From contig JAPWUY010000066.1 in assembly GCA_028275295.1 (NCBI GenBank), positions 1 through 8,033 on the forward strand: a stretch of 8,033 nucleotides of DNA, in the 5' to 3' direction. How positions within the stretch are numbered: the first letter of the stretch is position 1; each line of letters opens with the position of its first letter. Source of the stretch: Thermodesulfobacteriota bacterium. Lineage in GTDB: Bacteria > Desulfobacterota > Desulfocorpusculales > Desulfocorpusculum. Shown piece by piece: positions 1 to 7,333 of this stretch. The position numbers were made by a program, and so were the translations under genes. The notes beneath the pieces were generated by a model. It did no database searches, was not told the DNA's origin, and saw only the letters and a program-made list of their open reading frames with translations.

Positions 1-678
1 TCCCTCCAATGCCTTGAGAACCCTGTCCAAGACATGAAAGGCCCTCTCCCAGCTGAGCCACCCCATGGGTCTAGTCAAGGGTTTACCGGACTTGAGTTCC
101 TCCACCCCTTCTTCCGGGAGAATGGAAACGACGGGCTTCTTGTCCATGAGGATGGATATGGGGATGAGAGTCGCCCTTGCCCAACTGGAGAAGTCGTATA
201 CAGAGATGGGGAACCAGCCCGGAAGGAGAATGAGTTCCACTGGGAGAGATGGGAGCATCTTCCAAGGATACTGACCAAAAAGGGCAAGGAAGATCCTCGT
301 GAAGACCCTGGTCGCCTCCATCCCTCCCATCTCGAGGATGAAATCCCTCGCTTTGGTCATTCTTGGTTCCTTGGGAGAGACCCCAGCCATTTTCAAAGCG
401 AAGTAAGCCTCTGTGGTCGTGCTCACGCACCCTGGCCCCTCGTAATATATGGCCCAAGTCCCATCCTCTCTCTGTTGGTCCAGGATGTAGTTGGCCATCT
501 TTCTCTCCTTCGAGGGGTCCTTCATGCCCAAAAAACGAAAGAGCATCAGGTACTCGGCGGTTATGGTCACGTTGGACTCCAACTCGTACCACCACCAACC
601 CTCAGGCGACTGCTGGGAGAGGAAACGATCCTGGGCCCTTCCCATGGCCTTGAGGAGCTCTTCGTTCTCCCGTCTCAT
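1..678 (-). CDS. shc: Squalene-hopene cyclase-type triterpene cyclase, N-terminal 226 residues (gene runs off the left edge)
   Basis: Translating the minus strand from the ATG at 678 gives an open frame to base 1. The protein has two QW-type repeats near the start (QSPEGWW, residues 23-29; QREDGTW, 69-75), the family segment ELESNVTITAEYL (32-44), STTTEAYFALK (86-96), TRVFTRIFLALFGQYPW (123-139) and YDFSSWARAT (161-170). All line up in order with the N-terminal barrel of bacterial squalene-hopene cyclases. In that family the enzyme is a monotopic membrane protein that cyclises squalene to hopene or hopanol, the first step of hopanoid synthesis. The catalytic DXDD motif lies beyond the left edge, so substrate cannot be settled. 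The ATG at 678 is chosen because about 27 residues precede the first GWWW, as in known cyclases, and AAGGGAG lies 11 bases upstream. The frame is closed upstream by a TGA at 736-738. Family call is strong; exact product (hopene versus another triterpene) is inferred. Confidence 0.93.
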   Translation of the reverse strand, partial: MRRENEELLKAMGRAQDRFLSQQSPEGWWWYELESNVTITAEYLMLFRFLGMKDPSKERKMANYILDQQREDGTWAIYYEGPGCVSTTTEAYFALKMAGVSPKEPRMTKARDFILEMGGMEATRVFTRIFLALFGQYPWKMLPSLPVELILLPGWFPISVYDFSSWARATLIPISILMDKKPVVSILPEEGVEELKSGKPLTRPMGWLSWERAFHVLDRVLKALEG

Positions 679-735
679 GGAAAGCTCGTCTCCCTTTGCC
701 AGAATCTCATTTTGGACCTCACTCCACCATTCGCC

Positions 736-861
736 TCAATGGTCCGGCTCTACCACTCCATGCGAACAGACGAAAAAAACGGTCTCAGAGATGACCTTCC
801 CAAGGAGCAGATCTTGCCCATGATAGGGGAAAAAACGTCTCTCATCAAGGTCCGAGCTCAT
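736..861 (-). CDS. Possible 41-residue small ORF overlapping the channel gene's end
   Basis: An ATG at 861 opens a 41-codon frame (starting MSSDLDERRFFPYHG, ending CSHGVVEPDH) that stops at TGA 736-738. Its start lies inside the last codons of the outer-membrane channel gene (stop at 845-847), an arrangement compatible with translational coupling; only a weak AAGG precedes the ATG. It is in the same frame as the cyclase, and no other stop lies between this ATG and the cyclase ATG at 678. I recognise no family, signal peptide or clear membrane segment, although the middle is moderately hydrophobic (LLLGKVISETVFFVC). It may be a real small protein, the remnant of an extended cyclase N-terminus, or a chance open frame. 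Confidence 0.25.
   Translation of the reverse strand: MSSDLDERRFFPYHGQDLLLGKVISETVFFVCSHGVVEPDH
820..848 (-). promoter_or_regulatory. Candidate sigma-70-type promoter for the cyclase gene
   Basis: On the minus strand TTGATG (848-843, four of six matches to TTGACA) is followed after exactly 17 bases by TATCAT (825-820, five of six matches to TATAAT). It overlaps the stop codon of the outer-membrane channel gene and would start transcription near 813, leaving a leader of about 135 bases before the cyclase ATG. If real, the cyclase has its own transcript in addition to any read-through from the pump operon. Found by eye; boxes this good occur by chance, so this is tentative. Confidence 0.35.
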
Positions 862-2278
862 GGTCCGAAGCCTTGCCCCCCAAGACTGTGTAAAGTTTGA
901 CCCTGTTGGCCAGTTTTGCCCACTCCAAATTCACCAATCCCTGTTCGGCTTCGTAGAGAGAGCGTTGCGCATCCAATACACTGAGGTAACTATCGAGTCC
1001 CTGGAAATATCTCGCCTTGGCCAACTCGTAACTTCTCCTCGCTGCCTCGACCAGGCTCCTCTGAGCCTCCAGCTGATCCTCTATGGTCCCTTTCTCCGCG
1101 AGGGCGTCGGCAACCTCTTTGAATGCTTGCTGAATCACCTTCTCGTACTGCGCTATAGCGATCTCCTTCTGCACCTTGGTGGCATCCAAAGCGGCCCAAA
1201 GCCTCGCATCGAAGATTGGAAGCACCAACTGGGGCATGTAACTCCATGTCCCGGAACCTCCCTTGAACAGGCCTGTGAGCTCCCCGCTCGCAGTACCCAG
1301 GGCCGTTGTGAGGGAGATCCTCGGGAAGAGGGCGGCCCTGGCAGCACCTATGTCAAAGTTGGCTGCCCTGAGATTGTGCTCTGCAGCCGCTATATCAGGT
1401 CTCAGGAGCAAGACCTCAGAGGATATTCCCGCCGCAATCTCCCTCGGGGGGACGAGATCCCCTAGACCTCCTGGCAGGAGCTCTGAGGGGACCTCCTTGC
1501 CTGCTAGGAGGTTGAGGGCATTTATATCCAGCGTCACAGCCTGCGTGTACCTGGCCAGTTCGGATTTGGAGGCCTCGACCTGGCTCTGGGCCCTTCTCAG
1601 GTCCAGCTCGGAGGCGAGCCCTATGTCAAAGCGCTTCTTTATGAGATCGTAAACCGAACTCTGAACTTCCAATGTGGACCTGGCGATCCTCTGTTTCTCC
1701 TTGTCCGCAGCCAAGGATAGCAATACCTTCGAGGTCTCGGAGACAAGGAGGAGCTCTGCGCCCCTTTTGGCCTCCTCTGTGGCGAGATACTCCTCAAGGG
1801 CCCTGTCCTTGAGGCTCCTTATCCTTCCGAAAAAATCTATCTCCCACGCCGCTATTCCCAAGTTCACGCTGTACTGCTCCACGGTCACGGCCTTGCCCGT
1901 TCCCGAAAGATCCCCAGGCACCCTTTGCTTGCTGGCCGTGGCAGAGAGATTCACCGAGGGAAAGAGCTCAGCCCTCTGGATCCCGTAAAGGGCCCTAGCC
2001 CTCTCCACATTGAGGGCAGCTAGCCTCAGGTCCCTATTATGGGCCAAGGCCATGGCCACTATGCTCTTGAGCCTCGGATCCTGGAGGAACTCGTCCCATT
2101 GGAGCTCCCAGGCAGGGATTTCCCCCGATTTGCTCTCCCTGTAAGCCTCACCCTTGGGCCACTCATTGGGAACAGGCGGTTGCGGCTTGGTGAACTTGGG
2201 GGCTAGGGAGCAACCGTAAATGGTCGTAAAGATACTTACGAGGAGTATGCACAATGCGAGGATCCGTTTACTCTTCAT
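845..2278 (-). CDS. Outer-membrane efflux channel, OprM/NodT (TolC-like) family lipoprotein
   Basis: The 477-residue product matches the usual length of OprM-type channels. It starts with a basic and hydrophobic signal ending at Cys23 (IYGCSLAPKF), as in the lipid-anchored OprM/CusC/NodT branch, although Tyr at the -2 position is unusual for a lipobox. Two outer-membrane efflux repeats follow, roughly residues 60-255 and 285-465. The second opens with the family hallmark LLRPDIAAAEHNLRAAN (291-307), then IGAARAALFPRISLT (310-324). Both contain long heptad-like helices that would form the periplasmic alpha-barrel. In known relatives three copies make a beta-barrel pore plus a periplasmic tunnel that receives substrate from the RND pump. 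The ATG overlaps the pump gene's end (ATGAAGAGTAA, 2278-2268) with only a weak Shine-Dalgarno, so translation is probably coupled. Family is certain; which drug, dye, solvent or metabolite passes through cannot be read from the sequence. Confidence 0.95.
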   Translation of the reverse strand: MKSKRILALCILLVSIFTTIYGCSLAPKFTKPQPPVPNEWPKGEAYRESKSGEIPAWELQWDEFLQDPRLKSIVAMALAHNRDLRLAALNVERARALYGIQRAELFPSVNLSATASKQRVPGDLSGTGKAVTVEQYSVNLGIAAWEIDFFGRIRSLKDRALEEYLATEEAKRGAELLLVSETSKVLLSLAADKEKQRIARSTLEVQSSVYDLIKKRFDIGLASELDLRRAQSQVEASKSELARYTQAVTLDINALNLLAGKEVPSELLPGGLGDLVPPREIAAGISSEVLLLRPDIAAAEHNLRAANFDIGAARAALFPRISLTTALGTASGELTGLFKGGSGTWSYMPQLVLPIFDARLWAALDATKVQKEIAIAQYEKVIQQAFKEVADALAEKGTIEDQLEAQRSLVEAARRSYELAKARYFQGLDSYLSVLDAQRSLYEAEQGLVNLEWAKLANRVKLYTVLGGKASDHELGP

Positions 2279-5200
2279 TGGCTTTACCCACGGTGTCGGG
2301 AGTCGGGCTATGGCTAGCTTTCTTCGACCTCAGGGCTGAAATGAGGACGAAGAATAGGGGAGCGAAAACCGTAACGAGGAGTGTGCCCGAGATCATTCCT
2401 CCAACCACACACGTCCCTATGGCATTTTGCGCTCCAGCACCTGCACCTTTTGTCAGGGCTAAAGGAAGGACTCCGAAGCCGAATGCCAAAGAGGTCATCA
2501 CAATGGGCCTGAATCTCAACCTCGCCCCTTCCATAGTGGCCTCCATTACCCCCATGCCCTCCTGGACTTTGGCCTTGGCGAACTGGACTATGAGGATCGC
2601 GTTCTTGGTGGTGAGGCCCAGGGTGGTGAGAAGACCTATCTGGAAGTAGACGTCGCTTGGCAGTTCTCGCAAGGTCGAGGCCAAAACACCTCCTATGGCT
2701 CCCAGGGGAAGAATGAGGAGGACCGACAGGGGAATGACCCAACTTTCATAGAGGGCGGCGAGACACAAGAAGATGACGAATATGGAGAAGGAGTAAAGAG
2801 CTGGCGCTTGGGCTGTGGCCATGCGCTCCTGGTACGATATCCCGGTCCACTCGTAGCCAATCCCCGGAGGCAATTTGGAGACTATTTCCTCCATCGCCCT
2901 CATGGCCTCGCCAGAGCTCCTTCCAGGGGCTGGCTCGCCCCATATGTTCAGGGATGGGAAGCCATTGTAACGCTCCAGCCTGGGAGATCCGTAGCTCCAC
3001 TGACCCGAGGCGAAGGAGGAAAACGGGACCATCTTCCCGGAGGCATTCCTCACGTAAAGCCTACGGAGATCCTCAGGGAGCATCCTGTAGGGGGCATCCG
3101 CTTGGACGTAGACCCTTTTGACCCTCCCTCCCTGGATGAAGTCGTTCACGTATGCGCCTCCAAAGGCAGCTGAAATAGTCGTATGGATCGAGGATATGGG
3201 AAGGCCCAGGGCCCCCGCCCTCTCCCAGTCCACATTGACCCTGTACTCGGGCACATCCTCCATGCCATTGGGCCTCACAGCCGTCAATCTCGGATCCTGG
3301 GAGGCCATCCACAGGAGCTGGTTCCTGGCTGCCATCAATTGGGCGTGGCCGACATTTCCCCTGTCCATGAGCTGGAAATCGAAGCCCTTGGCATTCCCCA
3401 GCTCTATCACCGGAGGTGGTGGAAAGACAAACACGAGTGAATTCCTCAGGGCCATCATCGCGGCCATGGCCCTGCGAGCTATTGCCTTGGCCCTGAGTTC
3501 TTCCCTGTCCCTCAGTCTCCAGTCCTTGAGTTTTATGAATACCATGCCATTTGTCTGGGCCCTCCCAGAGAACCCGAAGCCAGCCACAGTGAGGCAAGAC
3601 TCCACCACGTCCCTCTCCCTCTCCATGAAGTAGTCCTTTATTTTGTCCAGAACCTCCTGGGTTTGCTCCAGGGTGGAGCCAGTGGGCATCATCACCTGTG
3701 CAAGGAGGGTTCCCTGATCCTCCTCCGGGAGATAGGCAGTGGGCATGCGAAGGAAGAGAAAACCCAGGGATGCCACGATCACGAGGTAAAGGAGACAGAA
3801 CCGGACTTTCCTGGAAAGGGCCCAGCCTACCACCTTCACGTATTGGTCCCTGTTCTTGAAGAACATCCTGTCGAACCAGGAGAGAAAAGGACGGAGGAAG
3901 AAGACTGCTTGCCCGTGAATGCCATGTCCTGGGGGAACGGGCTTGAGAAGGGAGGCGCACAATACCGGAGTGAGAATCAGGGCCACGAGAACCGAAAGGA
4001 GCATTGCCGCCGCTATGGTTATGGAAAACTGCCTGTAAATGACACCTGTAGAGCCTCCGAAGAAGGCCATGGGGCCGAAGACCGCTGAGAGCACGAGTCC
4101 TATGCCAATGAGGGCGCTCGTTATTTGGTCCATGGACTTGGCAGTGGCCTCTCTGGGATCGAGGCCCTCCTCCCGCATTATCCTCTCGACGTTCTCCACA
4201 ACCACTATGGCGTCGTCCACAAGAAGACCGATTGCCAAGACCATGGCGAACATTGTGAGCATGTTCACGGAGAAACCGAAAAGCCAGAGAACCGCGAATG
4301 TCCCCAAGAGCACCACCGGAACCGCTATTGTGGGAATCAAGGTGGCCCTGAAGGTCCCTAGGAAGAGATACATGACCAAGAATACGAGGACTATGGCCTC
4401 AAGGAGTGTCCTGACAACCTCTTCTATGGCCACCCTCACGAAGGGGGTCGTATCGTATGGATACACGACCTTCATTCCGGGGGGAAAATACCGGCTCATT
4501 TCCTCGAGCTTTTTCTTGACCGCATCCGCTGTGCTCAGGGCATTGGCACCGGAGGCCATCCTGATGGCGAGCCCGGCTGTGGGCTTTCCATTGTAGAAGG
4601 CTTGCACATCGTAGAACTCTGTCCCCAGCTCTGTGCGGCCTATGTCCTTTATTCGAACAATGGATCCATCCTGATTCACCCTCAAGGGAATGGAAGCGAA
4701 CTCCTCTGGGGTCTTGAGGAGGCTCTGGACCACTATGGAGGCATTGAGCCTCTGGCCCTCCACAGCAGGTGTGCCACCAAATTGGCCTGCCGAGACCTCC
4801 ACGTTATAGGCCTTCACAGCCCGAATCACGTCCTCGATGGTCAAGCCGTATTCCGTCAGTTTGTCAGGATTGAGCCATATGCGCATGGCATACTGGGTGC
4901 CGAAGTTCTCCACTTCTCCGACACCGGGCACCCTTGCCAGGACCTTTTCCAAATTGGATTGGGCGTAATCTCTGAGGTCATTGCCATCCATGCTCCCGTC
5001 CTCTGAGATGAGCCCAACTATCATGAGGTAGTTTCTCGTTGCCTTTCCCACTGCAACTCCCTGTCTCTGAACCACCTCTGGGAGGCTGGCCATGGCAAGC
5101 TGGAGTTTGTTCTGCACTTTGGCCCAGGCCAGATCGGGGTCGGTTCCGGGCTCGAAGGTGAGCTCTATCCTGGAGGAGCCAGAGGAGTCGCTCGTCGCCG

Positions 5201-5438
5201 AGAGGTATATCATTCGGTCGAGACCGGTCATCTTCTGTTCGATGATCTGGGTGACACTGTTCTCGACAGTCTCCGCAGAGGCACCTGGATAGAAGGCTTG
5301 CACGTATATGGATGGAGGGGCTATTGGAGGATACTGGGAAACAGGAAGGTTGTAGATGGCGAGGGCCCCTGCCCCCATTATGATTATGGCTATCACCCAA
5401 GCGAAGACAGGCCTCTTGAGAAAGAATCTCGAGAGCAT
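2268..5438 (-). CDS. RND multidrug efflux pump, HAE1 (AcrB/MexB-like) inner-membrane subunit
   Basis: The 1056-residue product is very close to AcrB in length (1049) and similar from end to end. The start MLSRFFLKRPVFAWV and LPVSQYPPIAPP are typical. Transmembrane helix 1 is at about 10-30, helices 2-6 about 340-500, helix 7 about 543-563 and helices 8-12 about 880-1035, with two large periplasmic porter/docking regions between. The proton-relay residues are present: Asp408-Asp409 in GLLVDDAIVVVENVERI, Lys945 in GLTTKNAILIVQFAK, Arg975 and Thr982 in RFRPIVMTSLAF. The switch-loop segment GFGFSGRAQTNG is at 620-631. In the family this trimer takes up amphiphilic compounds from periplasm or membrane and drives them out in exchange for protons. 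A good Shine-Dalgarno AGAGG (5445-5449) lies six bases before the ATG, inside the adaptor gene's end; the gap to the adaptor stop is 2 bases. Substrates are not predictable in detail. Confidence 0.97.
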   Translation of the reverse strand: MLSRFFLKRPVFAWVIAIIIMGAGALAIYNLPVSQYPPIAPPSIYVQAFYPGASAETVENSVTQIIEQKMTGLDRMIYLSATSDSSGSSRIELTFEPGTDPDLAWAKVQNKLQLAMASLPEVVQRQGVAVGKATRNYLMIVGLISEDGSMDGNDLRDYAQSNLEKVLARVPGVGEVENFGTQYAMRIWLNPDKLTEYGLTIEDVIRAVKAYNVEVSAGQFGGTPAVEGQRLNASIVVQSLLKTPEEFASIPLRVNQDGSIVRIKDIGRTELGTEFYDVQAFYNGKPTAGLAIRMASGANALSTADAVKKKLEEMSRYFPPGMKVVYPYDTTPFVRVAIEEVVRTLLEAIVLVFLVMYLFLGTFRATLIPTIAVPVVLLGTFAVLWLFGFSVNMLTMFAMVLAIGLLVDDAIVVVENVERIMREEGLDPREATAKSMDQITSALIGIGLVLSAVFGPMAFFGGSTGVIYRQFSITIAAAMLLSVLVALILTPVLCASLLKPVPPGHGIHGQAVFFLRPFLSWFDRMFFKNRDQYVKVVGWALSRKVRFCLLYLVIVASLGFLFLRMPTAYLPEEDQGTLLAQVMMPTGSTLEQTQEVLDKIKDYFMERERDVVESCLTVAGFGFSGRAQTNGMVFIKLKDWRLRDREELRAKAIARRAMAAMMALRNSLVFVFPPPPVIELGNAKGFDFQLMDRGNVGHAQLMAARNQLLWMASQDPRLTAVRPNGMEDVPEYRVNVDWERAGALGLPISSIHTTISAAFGGAYVNDFIQGGRVKRVYVQADAPYRMLPEDLRRLYVRNASGKMVPFSSFASGQWSYGSPRLERYNGFPSLNIWGEPAPGRSSGEAMRAMEEIVSKLPPGIGYEWTGISYQERMATAQAPALYSFSIFVIFLCLAALYESWVIPLSVLLILPLGAIGGVLASTLRELPSDVYFQIGLLTTLGLTTKNAILIVQFAKAKVQEGMGVMEATMEGARLRFRPIVMTSLAFGFGVLPLALTKGAGAGAQNAIGTCVVGGMISGTLLVTVFAPLFFVLISALRSKKASHSPTPDTVGKANEE

Positions 5439-5440
5439 TA

Positions 5441-6604
5441 TCAGCCTCTTGTCAGGGATTTTCGCGGTGATTCAGCGGGAACTGCCCTCACCTGCATCCC
5501 GGGCCTGACCTTTATGAGACCCTCCACTATCACCTTTTCCCCTGGCTCCACCCCTGATGTGACAAGCCACGCGTCCCCTATGGCCCTCTCTATGGAGAGG
5601 ATCCTGGGCTCGACTTTCCCCTCGGGGTTGACCAAGAAGGCCACAGGGTTTCCCTTGGGGTCCCTGGTTACGGCTTGCTGGGGCACGAGTATGGCGTCCT
5701 CTTTCACTCCCTCCTTCACTATGGCCCTCACGAACATGCCCGGAAGGAGGAGATGATGGGGATTGGGGAAGACCATCCTCAAAATGACCGAGCCCGTTGT
5801 GGGGTCCACTGTAACATCCCTGAACTGAAAGGTCCCCTCGAGGGGATAACGGGATCCATCTTCCAGGATGAGGCCCACTTTGTTGTCCTCCTGGGAGCCG
5901 GCCTTGAGGTTCCCTTTCTCGAGCTTTTCCTTCAACCTCAAAAGGTCGGCTGTGGATTGAGGGACATCCACGTAAATGGGGTCCAATTGCTGGATCGTAG
6001 CCAGAGGAAGGGGCTGATAAGCCGTCACTATTGCTCCCTCAGTGACATTGGACCTCCCTATCCTCCCGGATATGGGGGCAGTTATCCTTGTGTATCCCAG
6101 ATTGATGCGAGCGCTTTCGACCGCCGCCTTCCAGTAGCGGACCTCGGCCTCGGCTTGTTTCAGGGCAGATGAGGCGTCGTCATAGTCTTGTTGGCTCACT
6201 GCCTTCTGCTCTACGAGGGCCTTGAGCCTCTCCGCTCTCGAGCGGATGGCTGGTACATTGGCCTCCGCCCTGGCCAAGGCAGCCAGAGCATTGTCCAGGG
6301 CCGCCTGATAAGGAGCAGGGTCGATCTGATAGAGGAGCTGGCCCGCCTTGACATCCGATCCCTCGATAAAGAACCTCTTCTGGATGAGGCCGTTAATCTG
6401 AGGCCTTATCTCAGCTATCCTGAAGGCAGATGTCCTGCCAGGAAGCTCGGTGGTGAGGACAACTGGCTCCTTTTCCAGGACCACTATCCCAACTTCCACA
6501 AGGGGAGGTGGAGGTGGAGAGCTCTGGGTTTTCTCGCATCCCATCTGGGTGAGAAGCCCCAAGAGAAGAAGGAGCTTGCCCCCGCGGGAAAATATCCTCC
6601 TCAT
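5441..6604 (-). CDS. RND efflux periplasmic adaptor (AcrA/MexA-type membrane fusion protein), probable lipoprotein
   Basis: I place the start at ATG 6604, giving 387 residues, because GGGAGG (6612-6617) lies seven bases upstream and the product then begins with a lipoprotein-like signal: RRIFSRGGK, a leucine run, and Cys23 (QMGCEKTQ). A longer frame from ATG 6664 overlaps the tetR stop as ATGA but adds 20 residues before the signal and has no ribosome site. The mature part begins with a linker holding five consecutive prolines (30-34). The hallmark PGRTSAFRIAEIRPQINGLI (55-74), then FFIEGSDVKAGQLLYQIDP (78-96), marks the lipoyl/beta-barrel region; the alpha-hairpin spans about 98-165; ITAPISGRIGRSNVTEGAIV (174-193) closes the lipoyl fold; beta-barrel and membrane-proximal domains follow to the end. 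In known systems six adaptors bridge RND pump and outer-membrane channel in the periplasm. Confidence 0.95.
   Translation of the reverse strand: MRRIFSRGGKLLLLLGLLTQMGCEKTQSSPPPPPLVEVGIVVLEKEPVVLTTELPGRTSAFRIAEIRPQINGLIQKRFFIEGSDVKAGQLLYQIDPAPYQAALDNALAALARAEANVPAIRSRAERLKALVEQKAVSQQDYDDASSALKQAEAEVRYWKAAVESARINLGYTRITAPISGRIGRSNVTEGAIVTAYQPLPLATIQQLDPIYVDVPQSTADLLRLKEKLEKGNLKAGSQEDNKVGLILEDGSRYPLEGTFQFRDVTVDPTTGSVILRMVFPNPHHLLLPGMFVRAIVKEGVKEDAILVPQQAVTRDPKGNPVAFLVNPEGKVEPRILSIERAIGDAWLVTSGVEPGEKVIVEGLIKVRPGMQVRAVPAESPRKSLTRG
5445..5449 (-). promoter_or_regulatory. Ribosome binding site of the RND pump gene
   Basis: AGAGG on the minus strand stands six bases from the pump ATG at 5438. It lies within the last codons of the adaptor gene, whose stop is only two bases before the ATG, so ribosomes finishing the adaptor can reinitiate here. 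Confidence 0.7.
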
Positions 6605-6611
6605 TTGCCCA

Positions 6612-6617
6612 CCTCCC
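6612..6617 (-). promoter_or_regulatory. Ribosome binding site that decides the adaptor start
   Basis: GGGAGG on the minus strand stands seven bases from ATG 6604. It is the strongest Shine-Dalgarno seen in the window and supports the internal ATG over the upstream one at 6664. No convincing promoter is visible in the 56 bases between the tetR stop and this start, so the adaptor is probably read from the tetR transcript. Confidence 0.75.
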
Positions 6618-6660
6618 TTACACACGGCTTGACAATTCCACGAAGGTAGCGGATCTCCCG

Positions 6661-7287
6661 TCATCTTTTCAGTATCCCGTGGAGGAGAATCTTCAGGATG
6701 GAGTCAGGATCTCTCAAGGAGGAGCGTTCCTCTGGGCTTTCGAGCCAGAGGAGGAGGGCCGCGTTGACAATGTTCTCCAGGCCAAGGGCAAGAAGCATTG
6801 GGTCGGCCACATCCTGAAAAAGGCCCTTGTCCATCCCCCTTTTGAAAACAGAGGCTAGATTTTCCATGAATTGCTTGTAGAGCTCCTGGATTTCAGGGTC
6901 CAGCCCTGCTGTGAGGTGAAATCTCGCTTCCTGGGTCACAGTGAGGTAGAGCTTTACGACTTGGACATTCTCTGTGAAGACCCGTATCTTGGCCTCGAGA
7001 TAATTCCTGAGCTTCTCGATCTCGTCTCTGCCCCTGTCTATGGCTTCGGAGACTGCTTTGTGAAACTTGCGTGCCTGGTCCAGAAGGAGCTCCCTGTAAA
7101 GCTCCTCCTTGCTCCTGAAGAAGCGGTACAGGGTACCCATGGCGAACTCGGTCTTTGTAGCTATCTCCTGCATGGAGACATTGTGGTATCCCTTCTCGGA
7201 AAAAAGACTCAAGGCAGTATCCAGGATCTCCTGTCTCTGCCTGAGCCTCTCCCTCTCTCTTCTGGGAAGCCTTTGCTCTTCCATCAT
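6661..7287 (-). CDS. TetR/AcrR-family transcriptional regulator, probable local repressor of the efflux operon
   Basis: The 208-residue product has the classic TetR layout. After a very basic, charged N-terminus (RRERERLRQRQ, 9-19) comes the three-helix DNA-binding domain: ILDTALSLFSEKGYHNVSM (21-39), the helix-turn-helix QEIATKTEFAMGTLYRFF (40-57), and SKEELYRELL (59-68). The remaining helical domain (about 75-205), with LTVTQEARFHLTAGLDPEI and FMENLASVFKRGMDKGLF, is the ligand-binding and dimerisation part. Proteins of this family next to RND pumps usually repress the pump genes and themselves until a ligand binds. Here tetR is co-directional and directly upstream, so autoregulation of one transcript is the simplest model; that is inference. 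Two adjacent ATGs (7287 and 7284) could each start it; a TAG two codons upstream rules out anything longer. The Shine-Dalgarno is weak. The ligand cannot be inferred. Confidence 0.93.
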   Translation of the reverse strand: MMEEQRLPRRERERLRQRQEILDTALSLFSEKGYHNVSMQEIATKTEFAMGTLYRFFRSKEELYRELLLDQARKFHKAVSEAIDRGRDEIEKLRNYLEAKIRVFTENVQVVKLYLTVTQEARFHLTAGLDPEIQELYKQFMENLASVFKRGMDKGLFQDVADPMLLALGLENIVNAALLLWLESPEERSSLRDPDSILKILLHGILKR

Positions 7288-7318
7288 CTGCTAGAATCCG
7301 TCCGAGAAAAAGAGCTTT

Positions 7319-7332
7319 TGAACTCTCATTCA
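7319..7332. promoter_or_regulatory. Possible TetR-type operator (imperfect dyad)
   Basis: The 14 bases TGAACTCTCATTCA (minus strand TGAATGAGAGTTCA) have inverted TGAA/TTCA ends around six unmatched bases, sitting just downstream of the candidate tetR -10 box, where a bound repressor would block initiation. The outer TGAACT is also inverted against AGTTCA at 7347-7352. The symmetry is modest, so this is only a pointer to where binding could be tested. Confidence 0.3.
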
Positions 7333-7333
7333 C

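Noticed and set aside
83..598. 171-codon minus-strand open frame in another frame
   Set aside because: It overlaps the cyclase frame; its translation is low-complexity (rich in G, H, R) with no family features, whereas the cyclase frame carries QW repeats and family motifs.
773..796. Intrinsic terminator between channel and cyclase genes (GGTC/GACC hairpin followed by T7)
   Set aside because: The stem has only four pairs around an eight-base loop, too weak for a convincing terminator. The T run is real but lies in an open frame. Kept only as a possible pause site.
34..900. 288-codon plus-strand open frame
   Set aside because: It is antisense to the cyclase start and the channel gene's end. 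The minus strand gives a clear triterpene-cyclase match over the same bases, while this translation has no recognisable family and odd composition rich in His and Pro.
2254..5006. Several 80-185-codon plus-strand frames under the pump gene
   Set aside because: All lie opposite an intact 1056-residue RND pump with every key residue present; none shows a family motif of its own.
6605..6664. Adaptor start at ATG 6664, overlapping the tetR stop as ATGA
   Set aside because: The overlap looks like coupling, but no ribosome site precedes it and the added 20 residues would sit before the lipoprotein signal. ATG 6604 has GGGAGG at seven bases.
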